Assembly: GCA_001574975.1 (NCBI GenBank) | Contig: KQ965784.1 | Span: 197,712-261,711, forward strand | DNA: 64,000 nt | Origin: Gonapodya prolifera JEL478 | Taxonomy: Eukaryota > Monoblepharomycota > Monoblepharidomycetes > Monoblepharidales > Gonapodyaceae | Direction of reading: 5' to 3' | Part shown: one piece after another, positions 11,798 through 23,126 of the stretch | Position numbering within the stretch: the first letter of the stretch is position 1 | Layout of the letters: every line of letters starts with the position of its first letter | Notes under the pieces: model-generated | What the model saw: the letters and a program-made list of their open reading frames with translations, nothing else | Told to the model about the DNA's origin: nothing | Database searches by the model: none | Translations under genes and position numbers: made by a program

Positions 11798-14075
11798 ATG
11801 GCAGACAAGGTGAGCGATGCGATCGCAGCTTAAGCGTTTTCCGCGGAAAGGCGATGGCAAATGGAGAGTGCGACGATTCCGCGACAACAAACTGGGAGAC
11901 GGTCGTGGGACGGGCATTGAAGCGACACACCTGCAAGTTGCCGGAGCTGGATCGCAAACGGCATATGGGATGCAGCGGTGTGCAGCACCCGATGGGGCCC
12001 GATGCGTGTGGTGGTTCCCTGCAAAGGCTGCATGTGGTTGGATCATCCGCGCATCGGATCCTGCGCTGCGCACACCCACCTCTTGCTGCTGTTCTTTTCG
12101 AGAATCCGCAAGCGTGAAGCGAAACTGACGGTCCTTCTTTCAACGGCTCCGTTACGACCAATCCCTTTCTCCGTCCGTGCTGTGCTCGCACCACACCACA
12201 CCACACCGTCGAACCTAACCTCCCACCAGCCCAAGAAGTCTTTCCTTGCCTCCATCTGCTCCTGCTTCGGCGAACCCGAAGCCCCCGCGCCGGCGTCTTC
12301 CGAGGCCGTCCCCCTCACATCGGTCGCGGCGGCTGCTCCCGCTGCGGCTGCGGAGGAGGTTGTCGTTGTCACTCCAAAGGCCGTGCCTGCTGCTGAACCG
12401 GAGCAGAAGTCTGCACCCGCTGTCGCTGCTACACCGGCTGCAGCACCGGCGGCCACAAAGGTGGAGGAAACATCTGCTCTCCCTCCAATCCTCCCGTCCC
12501 TGCTGTCCGAGTCGCTTCCCTTTTTGATGCGTGAGTAGTAGGCATGTCTGCTGCTCTGCTGTGTGCTTGGACAATGGTCGCATATGCACATGGACCATGG
12601 ACCGTGCCGAATGATGGGTGTGGGTTGGTCGGGTCCACTACAGTCCACAATGCATGCTAGGACTGCTCGAACTGCAAGGACTACTCGGTCGGGTACGATG
12701 TCAATCGATGGATGTGTGGCTGGGTTGTGTCAACGTCGACGGATAATCTGATGCGTGGGGAGGGCATTGCATTGCACTAAGCGATGCACGGGGACGGCGT
12801 CAAATGATGGATTGTGGCCAAATTGGCATTTGGCCAACCTTGCTCCCCACGTCCCTGACTTTGGACCCCTTCTCACCCATTCCACCGTACCTCCCCACTC
12901 ACCCTCCCCAGCATCCGTCGCGGCCCTACCCACCGAAGAAGCCGCGCCTGCAAAGACCAAGGACGCGACGCCGGCGAAGGAGGACGCTGCTGCACCTGCA
13001 GCTGCTGCTGCCGTTGAGGCGGAGGTTGTAGCCGGTGAGTTCGTGCCTCGCCGCTTTGGTATGTTCTCCGGCGTCTGAACCCACGTTACAAATAGCTCCG
13101 ATCGAGGAGGCGATTCCCGCTGTTGCCGTACCTGTGGAGGACGCCGCGCCTGCTGCGACTCCCGCCGAGCCCGTGGCGGCCGAGTCGACACCTGCCGCCG
13201 ATGTCCCCGCGCCAGCAGTAGTGCCCGAAGCTGCACCTGCCGCGGAACCTGAACCTGAAGCTGCTGTCCAAACTGCGGTGGAGGCTACCCCTGCTCCGGC
13301 CGAGCCAGAGGCCGCGCCTGCACCCTCAGAGGACGCTGCCGCCGCGCCGGCTGAAGAGGTGAAAGCACCTGCCGAAGAGCCTGCTGTCCAGATTGAGCCT
13401 GCCGCGGACGCCCCCGTTGAGGTTGCGAAAGCTACCGAGCCCGAGCCTGAGCCAGAGGCCGAGAAGCCTGCGGAGGAAGCGCCCGCTGCTGAGGCTCCTG
13501 CACCTGAAGCTGCTGCCGAGCCCGTGGCGGCTACTGAGGCCGCGACTGAGACTGCCGCTGCTGCCGAGCCCGAATCCACCCCAGCCGCCGCTCCCGCTGA
13601 GGAATCTTCCTCTGCACCGGCTGAGACTGAGGCTGCGCCCGAAGCGGAAGCGGCCGCTGCGCCTGCCCCTGTAGAAGAAGAGGCTGAGCCTGAGCCTGCG
13701 AAAGATCTTCCACGTGAGTTCTCCCTTCTGTACCCTCCTGCACAACACAAGCTCACGTACCCAAACCCACCCCACCCCCACGCGTCCCCTGCCCCCACGA
13801 CTCCCATCTCAGCCCCCCCACCCGTCCTCGTGACCCTGACACACAAGGACCTGCACCTGTTCCCCCCACCACCTCCCGAACTCGTGGTCCCGAGACGAAT
13901 CTACATCGCCAACCGCGGGTTCGATACCGACGTTGAGGGCGAGGTTCCCGTCAGCGTCAAGGATATCTTGACGGTCGAGAAGTGGGTCGAGGGGCGTAAG
14001 GGATGGGTTGAGGGCAAGAACACCAAGACGGGTAAGAGTGGGGTGTTCCCGGCGGTTTTGCTCCTTAGGGAGTAA
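11798..14075 (+). CDS. Ala/Pro/Glu-rich protein with N-terminal Cys motif and C-terminal SH3-like domain
   Basis: Five exons fit in phase: 11798-11809, 12230-12530, 12912-13034, 13096-13713, 13813-14075 (438 aa); the first exon encodes only MADK before a 420-nt intron. The start of exon 2 gives KKSFLASICSCFGEPE: two close cysteines beside basic residues, a common palmitoylation context (inference). About 270 residues of PAE/APAE-type low complexity follow, very rich in Ala, Pro, Glu and Val, expected to be disordered. The last exon ends in an SH3-like domain: RRIYIANRGFDTDVEGEVPV, ILTVEKW, GWVEGKNTKTGKSGVFPAVL. No family name is claimed. A membrane-tethered SH3 adaptor is the simplest reading. 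Confidence 0.75.
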
Positions 14076-14650
14076 GGGAGTGGTGGGGAGGCGGAGGAGG
14101 ACGGGGGGGAAGTGAAGAGGGTGGGAAGGTGGTGAAGGGTGTGGGATGGGGAGAGCTTGTGTATGGAAGTTGTGAAATGGAGATTGTGGACTTGGACTTA
14201 AAGGACTTGCCTCAAGACGGACGACAAGAGGAAGGAAGGAGGAGCTCGTACTGCCAGAACCTCCTGTGGCTACTCGCTACAGTTAACTGTTTTTCGAAAC
14301 CCGCGGACTGGACTGGAAACCGCAACCCCCCCTCGTACCATTTTTCTACTCTGACATTTTCCGGTTGGGCGGTCTCGACCGAGGTCGCTCGTACGCAGAT
14401 GCAGTTGGTTTTGTTTTTGGTGTTGAGTAATTCGTTGGACGGGAAGGAAGCGTGAACGTGAACGTGGACGTTGTCGTGGTGTGGGACGGTGATGGGACTG
14501 GACGTGTTTTTGAAGCGGGGGGCAAGTGAAGTGTATTCAAACTGAAAGTCAAGTGACTGTACTACTGTCAAATGTACAAGAAGGACGTTAACTCGTTCAA
14601 CGTATCCCATAGGTGGCGAGACTGGTGTTAATAATGATAGAAGAATCAGA
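14076..14650. other. Intergenic, nothing recognised
   Basis: About 570 bp between the SH3-like gene and the MFS gene. It starts with a purine-rich stretch (GGTGGGGAGGCGGAGGAGGA at about 14083), probably the 3' UTR. No supported gene was seen on either strand. Confidence 0.5.
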
Positions 14651-17232
14651 ATGTTGGGATGCAATTCCAAAGGATGTTGCGACGAGTGCCAAGGCCGAAG
14701 CAGGGGCTGTCGGAAGCAAAAGCCGGACGTTCTCTGGACACTCGAGGAAGCGATGGAGGAGACGGCGGAAACGCTGCTGGAGGACGATCGCGCAGGTGCA
14801 ACTCCCGGCAAGGTCGGTTTCGCGTGGGGGACACCGTTCCAAACCATCACCCATTCTGATCCCACGTGCTACAGACAACAGAAAAATCAGAAGACGATGC
14901 ATCGATTTCCATTCCTCAGCCTCTCTCAACGCAATCTTCGACCAGCGTCGCCCGATCTAAGCGATGGCGAGGTACCCGCGCGATCCTGGCAGGTCCGTCT
15001 GCAGGGGTCTACACATTGCAACGAAAACGGGTCATCCTCGCCGTCGTATCCATCACGGGCGTGCTGGGACCGCTCATGGGGACTATATTCGTGCGTTTTT
15101 TGTTGTTCTTCACGTCCCACGGCATCACGTCACCCACAAACCCTCCACACCTCCCCCCGTATGTCCACATCACAGTCGCCGGCACTCCCCGACGTCGAAC
15201 GCGACCTGTCCACGACAGACGTTCTCGCAAACCTTGCGCTGACACTGTCTCAGGTCGGGATGGCCCTGTCTCCTCTCTTTTGGGCGCCGCTTTCGGAGAA
15301 AATTGGTCGAAGGCCCGTCTTGCTCATTTCCCAAATGGTCAATATTGGTGGCAGTGTGATGGCGGTGCTCAGTCCGACCATTGAGGTGTTTTTGGTAGCG
15401 CGGTTGGTTAGTGCGATTGGCAGTGGTGCAGGTGAGCGTCAAAGAGCAACAGAGGACGCAGAGGCTAAGGCGCGATAGCTACAAACGAGGAGGGATCGCT
15501 TTTACTCGACCCGAGGCCTAAGCGTCGCGTGGAGCTGACCGAGGAGTCCGCCGGAGGCGGATTACCTGCCGCAATGCGGCAAGCGGCTATTGCGTAGAGC
15601 GCGGAGCGCATATTCCCGCCGGAGGCTAACGATACTACTCGGAGCTGTATTGACCAACCCGGCGCCTCAAGGTTTGGTTGTCGGTGCCGCTGTCGTATCG
15701 GACGTGTTCCCCACCGAAGAACGTGGTCGCGCAAGTGAGTGCCCCAAACCGACTGCTTTCTCCACCAAGACGAAGACGTGTTGATATCTCCCTCACCACT
15801 TATCTTAGTGGGAGTCTTCAGTAGGTCACCAGTTTCGATCGCGGACTACGCGACAAAGTTTGATGGTTTCACCATCCCAAAGTGATGGGCCCACTGCTCG
15901 GCCCCGCCATTGCTCCTCCAATAGGAGGCGTTCTCGCCCGCTTTCTTGGCTGGCGCCACATATTCACCACCACGGGCGTGCTCGCCTGTCTCATCCTCCT
16001 ATCAACCCTGTTCTGGCTTCCCGAAACGAATCGCGATATTTTGGAGGGTCGCACGTCGAGTGCTGCAACGTCTGGAGGACCGCCAAAGCCCAGCGCCATC
16101 AAGAATCTCTGGACGGCAATAACATACCAGAGAAAGATATTTGTCTGCGGTCCGACTATTTTGCAAGGAGCTGTTTTTGGATCGTACTATGCCTTTCCCG
16201 GGAGCCTACCGAGGGACTGGCAGAACATTTGTATGTTGTTTTGTTTCTCTCTCTCTCTCCTTCTCGCAATTGAATCCCCCTTTGCCACCCGCACCAGACT
16301 CTTTCAACACCGCCCAAGTTGGTCTTGTTGTCGCCACCATCGGCATCGGCATGGTGGCCGGCTCGCTGTTTGGAGGCTGGCACGCGGACAGGCAAGTGCG
16401 GATCTGGACCCAGAAGCGGAAAGTGTGGGTTCCGGAGGATAGACTCAGGAGCCAGTTTCTTGGGGCTGTGACGGTCCCCGTGGGTTTGCTTCTGTAAGCG
16501 TCCGCCGTCCTCCGTCCCTCGTGCCTTGTTCGGGATGGTATTCCTAACAAACTCTTCGCACCCATTATTTGCAGGTACGGTTTTGGAATTCAGTACAGAA
16601 TCCCGTGGGGCATCCTAATTATTTCACTTGTGCTCGTCGGGTACGGCAACATGGTGGTAGGTGGCAGTGCGGACCTGTCTTCCCATCTCTCGTGAACTCG
16701 GCGATCTTACGAAACGGACTAGATCTCCACGTGCTCCTCTGCATACTACATGGACACATTCGGGCGCTCGTTTGCGTCCATAAACGGCGTCGCGTGAGTT
16801 CGGCTCTGCTCCCCACAGCTGCACACCAGCATTTTTCTCATATTTCAAGATCGATCCCCTGTCAGAACCTGCCTGCGGCTCATTTTCTCTGCCGTGGTCG
16901 CCGTCGTGGTTGTTCCCGGGATCGCCGGAATGTCACACGCGGGCTTCTTTGGCTTGTTGGCAGGAATCTGCGTGCTCACAGGCACTATCGTGCTTGCGAT
17001 AGTGGCGAGAGGGACCGAGTGGAGATGTGCGGAAGAGCCGTGCGTACACTTTGCTCAAGGAACGTTCAAACATTTTGTCTCACTCCTTCATTGCCTTTTT
17101 GTGATACAGGTGGAAGAGCCAACCCCAATCCCAGGCTCAACTGGAGGCGTGGCGAGCGACGAAGAAGGGGATATTTGGTTGAAAGACGATTTGGTAATTC
17201 AGATGTGGAGTGTCGGGAGCAACGCAGATTGA
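14651..17232 (+). CDS. MFS transporter, DHA1 (drug:H+ antiporter) type
   Basis: Twelve-segment major facilitator of the plasma or vacuolar membrane, expected to export small organic compounds by proton antiport. Exons in phase: 14875-15090 (RVILAVVSITGVLGPLMGTI), 15176-15431 (PALPDVERDLSTTD; motif A APLSEKIGRRPVLL; ARLVSAIGSGAG), 15672-15734 (GLVVGAAVVSDVFPTEERGR), 15883-16230 (MMGPLLGPAIAPPIGGVLAR, FWLPETNRDIL), 16298-16493 (GMVAGSLFGGWHADRQ), 16575-16656, 16723-16793 and 16866-17232 with a short intron at 17044-17109. The PALPD, GRRPVL, GP-lGP-iGG and PET motifs are those of DHA1 transporters. The first exon, before 14820, is acidic and its start (14651 or 14753) is uncertain. Intron 15432-15671 is unusually long and GC-rich. 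Confidence 0.85.
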
Positions 17233-17273
17233 TAACATAATCATAAAGATAGTGGGGCTGTGCCCTTGAGCTT

Positions 17274-17286
17274 GCCCGTAGCGAGC
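17274..17286 (+). repeat. 13-bp inverted repeat, left copy
   Basis: GCCCGTAGCGAGC, 42 bp after the MFS stop codon. Its exact reverse complement is at 22949-22961. The pair brackets the Helitron coding remains and may be short terminal repeats. Confidence 0.5.
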
Positions 17287-17532
17287 ATATTGCAATTCCC
17301 GTTCAGACGTGAATTATCCAGAGTGGCGGTTTGCACTTCGCCGCATTGTTTCTGTTTGCATCAATTGGCCTTTCAATACACATTACCGTAATTGAAAATC
17401 CAATACATGACAGGATTACTGTTCATCTAACTGGTCTACGGCTTCATCTACAAGTATGATGACAGCTCTGAGCTCCTCCTCGCCGTTGATCCAGTCCTCG
17501 TGTTCCTTCGCAATATACCAGTGTCCAGTCCC

Positions 17533-20500
17533 TTATCTCAGGTCAACATTTGGCCAGTCTGCCGCACTGCATTCCAAAAACACACGCTCAATGTCTTCTG
17601 CAAGTAAGGCTACGAGCTCCTGGTTTGTCTGTCCTAGCGCAGTTCCTCGCAGGAGACGAACAACTTTCCCTGCCATAGCCTCAGCTGGGAACTCCATGAC
17701 ATACTGTTGCGGTCGACTTTCCTCCTCCAAACGGGGCTTTAAAGCAGAGCTGTTTCAAATTTTGAACAGCCTCTCGTAGTTGCAAGGCTCAAAGGCAAGG
17801 CCACAGTAAGAGCGAAGACGTAAGAGGGCAACAAATGTTAAGCCGGCGGCCAGCTCCCAGGTGCCTAAGTCAATTACTGCCTTATCCAGGGACTGACCTT
17901 GGGATTTATGGATGGTCGCAGCAAAGGTCAGACAATGAGGAATCTGGGTACGCATGAGTGATGGCACCTGAAGAGTGGCAGGAACAATGGGGATGCAGCA
18001 CGCCATTTCTGGCTGTGCAAAGAAAGGTGGACCTACGTAGTTGGGAAACTCAACAAGGACAGTGTGGCAGCAGTTGCAGCTCCACATCCGGAGGGGAAGC
18101 ATACACAATGTCTTGGACGACATCAGTAGTGCCATTTGCAAGACCACCAGCTGTCCACAGATTGAAGGCAAGTGAGACCTTGCTGCCAATGGAAAGCTTG
18201 AGCTGGTTTTCAAGGCCACCAAACCAATCGGCATCCCCCCCATCCAGGCCTCCTTTGATGAGTTGACAGCATGGAAAATAGCAATTGGGCTGTTAAGGGA
18301 CCCCAGCTTGTCCACAGCCTTGTTATTTGAGAAAAACCTTATTGCATCTGCAAAATCAGTTTGGAAGTTGGCAATCTTGTTAGGGGTTTGGCACATGAGG
18401 TGTTCCCACCCAGTCTTTTCAATAACACCATTCCTTGCACCCTGTAGTATCTCCACAAATTTTCTTGATCCTCATCACCTTCTGCAACTTGCTGGCACTC
18501 AACTTTTGCAAACTTGACAACGATTTGAAACTGGCAGTACACTTCAAATTCCATGCATGCAAACAAGGTTGCTTTTGTGCCAGGAAGTGCATAAACAGGC
18601 AAGGCTCCAACAGGGGGAAGCTGTGCAGTGTCTCCAGCAAGGACAACATTGCACCCACCAAACACAGCATTGGGAGTTGCAAGAATCTCTCTGAGCCTCA
18701 TGTCAACCATACCCAAGATCTCTGAGCTGACTGTCAAAGATTCATCTATGATCAGTGTCTTGACATTGAGAAAACTCTCCTGCAACCCTTTGAGCATAAC
18801 ACTTGACAGGCTCTTGAACTTTGCAGCCTGTCTGGAAAGCTTCAGCAGGGAATGGAGGGTTTGACCACTAATGAGGAGGGCTGCTTTGGCTGTGAAGGCA
18901 GCTCTAACAGTACTGTGTGGTGATGTGGCAGTGCAGAGAGCATTAATGGTGTAAGTCTTTCCAGTGCCTGCAGTGCTGCTAAGGATCATTAGCAGCTGAT
19001 GACTTTTCTTCCTGAAACATTCCACACTGTCAAAAGCCAATTGCTGGGACAAGTTCAGCTGTTGCTGTGTGACCTCAGGCACTGCCTGCTGCACCAGAGC
19101 CTGCCCAGCCTCAGATTGCTTGGCCAAGTTTGCTCATTGTTGTACTGTGAGCACAATGTGATCCAGTCATGTGTCTCATCCATGTGCAGGCTATCCCCAA
19201 GCAAATCATCATTGTCAGTGTCAAATGATGGTCCCATTTTGGTAAGCTCCATCCAGCCCTCCCTCTGGGCAACTTGGTCAAAGCCATCAGGCATCAGATG
19301 CTCCCCATGCTCCTGCACCTTTTGGATGCTGTCCTGTAGGGTGCAGCTGCCCTTGAACACAAAGAGGGCATCAGGTGATCCTGATTGAACAAACTGCTCC
19401 CACACTGTAACAACAGAATCCCCTTCTTCAATTGCTGGGAGCTCTTCCACTGTCCACAGCACAAACTTAAAAGAGGAATTGCAGCAGAACTCCACATGCT
19501 TTGGCCAGCAGATGCAAAGTGGTACAGGTTGGGAAAGAGAACAGGTATAACCTTCTCAAAGTTATTGTTCAGGTGCAAGGCATTCTTGACTACTTGGAAC
19601 ACCTTAGCAAACATGAAAAATGAAGCCTTGATGCTTCAGCCTTGCCAATGTCATGCTGTTCAGTTAAGCAGAGAAAAACTTGCTTCAGGTTGGGTTTGGC
19701 AGAGTCACTTGCAGAAAAGTTTTTCACAAGAGCCATCAGCACAGATCCAAATTGACTACTTGCCTTCTTGGCCTTTGACACCATACTTGGCAATGTACAA
19801 TGCAGCAGTGTCAATATCAAAAATGATCTGTAAAGTCTGTGTAATCAATCCCAAGACATAAACATGTCAAAAAAGCCTTACTTGGAAATTAGTATTTACA
19901 AGCCACAGATGTGCAAGGAGTTGGCAATATTCATTCAGCCAGCTATCATTCCTTTTCAACTGGATCTTGGCCTTCACCACGCCACCAGAAAGCTCTTCAA
20001 AAATAATCTGCGACTCTGATAAGAGAGTCTTCTCAAATCTGAAGTGACATGTATCCCCACAGTATCCATCTTTCCAGCAGACATGTCACTGAACAGCAAA
20101 AATAAAGAGGACATAGTGCCTGTCCTTGTCTACCTCTGTGCCAATTGTGCAAGGGTCAATTGCACATGGGTGTGGGTCAGGTACAGCATGCACCACATCA
20201 CCAAGGCAAGGAGGTTCAGGGTTCCAGGCCGTCATGAGTGTATTACAAAAGGAAACCACCTGTTTGGCAGCCTCCTCACCTTCCTGCTTGTGCCAAAGGA
20301 GCTTGTTCACATACTCATCATGAAGGGCAGTCACTTCAAGTCCATGCTCCTGGAGGCTTGCAATGCCTTGTGTCCCCAATAGGTTTGCTGGACCAGCCCA
20401 TGCAAACAAGGATCATTCTTCAGGCCAAACACCCCATGGACATGAATTGCAGTGTGTACTTAGTGCTTGTACCATGCCCAGTACCAATTGGCTCCAAGAA

Positions 20501-22380
20501 CAGGAACAATGATGTGCTTCAAAGGGAGCTTAAACACCTTGGTGAAGAACCAGTTGCACGGATAAGGATTATCCAGTGCCTTCTGGATGCAATCTGCCAC
20601 ATCAACTGAGAAACTACCAGGGAGAAGATGGTGGAGTTTGAGCAGATGGAAGTTGGTGGACCTGAATGTGATGAAGGCAGTGGTGCTCTTCTGTGCCATT
20701 GCAGCTTAAGGTTTTGACACTGCTGGTACCTGCAGCAGAGAGGAAGCATGAGGTGCAAGATAAAGAAAGAAGTCACAATGCAGCTCACCAGTACTGATTT
20801 GAACCAGTCACATTGGCCTGATAAGGAGCCATATGCTTGAGAAGTTCTGTAGACTCTCTCCCACTGCTGAGCAAAACCTTGTATAGGTTAGTAACATCCA
20901 TTGTCTTGTCACTGGGGTTTGTTTTCAGAAAGATGGTAGACTGACCAAGCACTTGATGTCTCCAGATTACATCTTGGAATACAAGGAGGAACAGGGCATA
21001 TGGGTAGAAGATTTGTCCATCCTTGTAAAGAGGGTTCACAACACCAACACAGAGGAGATGCACAACAGCAGGCTGGAGCCATATGCTCTCCTGCATACCC
21101 ACAAACAGGGGATTGGCAAGCCCAAGTGGCGAGAGCAAGGGGAATTGCAGGGACAGCAGCATCTCCCCACTATACTTGCTGAGCAAACTATCACCAAGGG
21201 GCTCTGGCCAGTCCATTGCCTCCTTGACCTTGTTGGCCTGCCAGATGTTCACTACCATTGGTGCATCAACAAACACATCCATGGTAATCTCCTCTTCCTC
21301 CCAATCTTCATCCACCTCACCATCACCATCACCATTGCCCTGCCCCTGCATCTGCTCCGTCATAACATGGCACTTGGGGTGGAGCTCTGCATCCATTGGC
21401 ACTGGTCCCAGGTCAGCACAGGCATCCACGTCTTGATCTTCCAAGACTGAAAGTCCATCTGGCACCCCATCCTCTGGCAGGAGGGTGAGTCTTGCGGCAT
21501 CAAACGTAACACCCAGCTTGATATAGTGTGGGTTTTGCTGCACAAGAAACTGTCCAAATTTGCCAACAAGCCACCAATGCACCCTCCTCCTTTGGACTGA
21601 TCCGTCCACTCCCTTCTGCACAAGCTCAATGTAGTCCACCTCTGGTGCAAGGCAAGGAATTTGTCAGATGGCTTTCACTGCATCCTGCCAAAAAGCTGCC
21701 AAGTACCCCTTCCTCACTGTTGCTCCTCCAGTGACCTGATGGACAGACCCCACTGTACAAATCGCGGCCACAAATAGCTCCTCCGCGGGCTCAATAATGC
21801 GGCACATAAGCTGTATCCTCAGCAGCAGGTCCTTGAAGCAGGAGTCCATATCATTAGCACGTGAGAAGGTAAGTGGCTCTGTTCCAGTGACATAGATGCC
21901 ATGTAGCCTCACTGTGATAGAGCAGGAACTCACTTGTCTTGCACCTCTGGCAAATGCAGCACGTCCCTAGTGACGGCAGAGGGCGTTCAGTCAGCCACAC
22001 CTGCTGGCAGATACTGCATGTCTGCACGTTCAGCTTCTGCACGGCATTCCGGTATTTTTTGATTTGGCCAACCACGAAAGGCTGCTGGTGGAGGGGTCCA
22101 TGGGTGGAGGCATTGAACTCACTGAGGTATTTGGGATATGGCACGAACTCGCCCAGGCTTGAGAACCCTCCTGCCCCCTTGCTTCTCGCTGCCTCTGTGC
22201 ATGCGTCGCACAACGAGCAGCGGCAGAATCCAAGTCCCTCGCCCGTGCTGCCTGGTGACGCTTCGCGTCTGCCTCTCTCCGTCGCGAGGTTGCTGACCTC
22301 GTTCCTTCCACACAAGCCTGAGACTTCTTTGACGAACGTTTATCGCGCTTTCGTCCCTCTTCTTTGCGTGCGCGGGCCAA
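17533..22380 (-). pseudogene. Helitron Rep-helicase coding region
   Basis: The Rep part shows NWYWAWY followed in another frame by the HUH signature IHVHGVFGLKNDP (HVH at 20436-20444), with YWGH nearby. The helicase part has Walker A SSTAGTGKTYTI (about 18940-18980), LIIDES, Walker B-adjacent LAGDTAQLPPVG (about 18600-18640) and the late PIF1 motif TIHKSQGQSLDKAVIDLG (about 17862-17915). A tail reading LEEESRP continues to about 17533. The order, from high to low coordinates, is Cys-rich, Rep, helicase, all on one strand. At least four frame changes or stops separate these blocks. No helicase of this kind with an intact reading frame is present in the window. Confidence 0.75.
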
Positions 22381-23126
22381 AACGGGATTATCGGAATCAG
22401 AGTCATTGATTGATATTCAGACAAGGTTGAGAATACGCAGCTGAGGGACATTTCTGAGCTGGGTTCTCTTCCACCTTGAAGGCATAGCAAGCGCTCACCA
22501 GTGGCTCTCCTAGGGCGCTTGGAAGGTCCCTCCAACCTGTCAAGTTCGGAATCCCGTTGTGCAAAAAAGAGCCGTTTTCTTCGATTGGGTTGTCCTCACC
22601 ATTGTCGTGACCGCTAGTCTCCATTGCGGTAGGATGCGGACGTAACCGTTTGGGAAGCATCTCGAACAGAAATTCGAACACGAATCTGGTTTGTGGAATG
22701 GGTTCCGTGGAGGCCTTAGAGACGTTGTTGCAGAATCATTCACACTGCCCTATGGCACTCCCACTGACCAAATCCAACCTAGATTGCACAAACGGCACCA
22801 CGATGATACCACTGAGGAGAATGAATTGAAAAAAATCGGGGGTCGGAGGTGTTTTGGAGAAGTTTTTTGGGGACAGACGCAAGCGAGGTCCCCCAAACCG
22901 TGCCAGAGTTCCTATGCACAAGGTTTGAGCTCGCCCTCGCTCGCTACCGCTCGCTACGGGCTTCGCAACAATGTAAATATGAATCTAATGCAGTATAATG
23001 CGACGCCTAGCTATCTCAGTTATGTACATGAGAAGCCCTGCTATTCAAAATGAGGTCACACATGCAGACCACAATCGGTTCCCTCGGCCACAACCTCGAG
23101 GTCACAGGTCACTCATCTATCCGGTA
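22381..23126. other. Right flank of the Helitron, no gene recognised
   Basis: Between the transposon coding region and the SUA5 stop. Apart from the CTCGCTAC repeats at 22931-22957 nothing was recognised. Short ORFs on both strands resemble no family I know. Confidence 0.4.
22949..22961 (-). repeat. 13-bp inverted repeat, right copy
   Basis: GCTCGCTACGGGC, the reverse complement of 17274-17286. It lies within a local set of CTCGCTAC repeats (22931-22957). Confidence 0.5.

Larger units (their letters stand above)
17274..22961 (-). mobile_element. Helitron-type rolling-circle transposon, decayed
   Basis: The minus strand encodes, in transposon order, an N-terminal basic and Cys-rich region (about 21860-22380, with CRCSLCDAC and CSICQ...CCICQRC), a linker region, a Rep domain and a PIF1-type helicase. 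This order is that of Helitron Rep/Hel proteins. Known members insert without target duplication and lack long terminal repeats. The reading frame is interrupted several times, so this copy is probably inactive. Its ends were not fixed by CTRR or a 3' hairpin; the limits given are the 13-bp inverted repeats at 17274 and 22949, and are tentative. It sits between the 3' ends of the MFS gene and SUA5, where insertion would do little harm. Confidence 0.75.

Noticed and set aside
12926-13846. 306-codon minus-strand Ala/Gly/Ser-rich frame
   Set aside because: Antisense of the PAE-rich exons, whose splice phases and SH3-like end support the plus strand.
15465-15734. Minus-strand 89-codon frame in the MFS intron
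   Set aside because: Lies on a palindromic GC-rich intron; no family recognised, better explained as an inserted repeat.
17274-22961. Host PIF1 DNA helicase gene
   Set aside because: The helicase motifs are joined upstream to an HUH Rep domain and Cys-rich region and are interrupted, which fits a Helitron and not a host PIF1.
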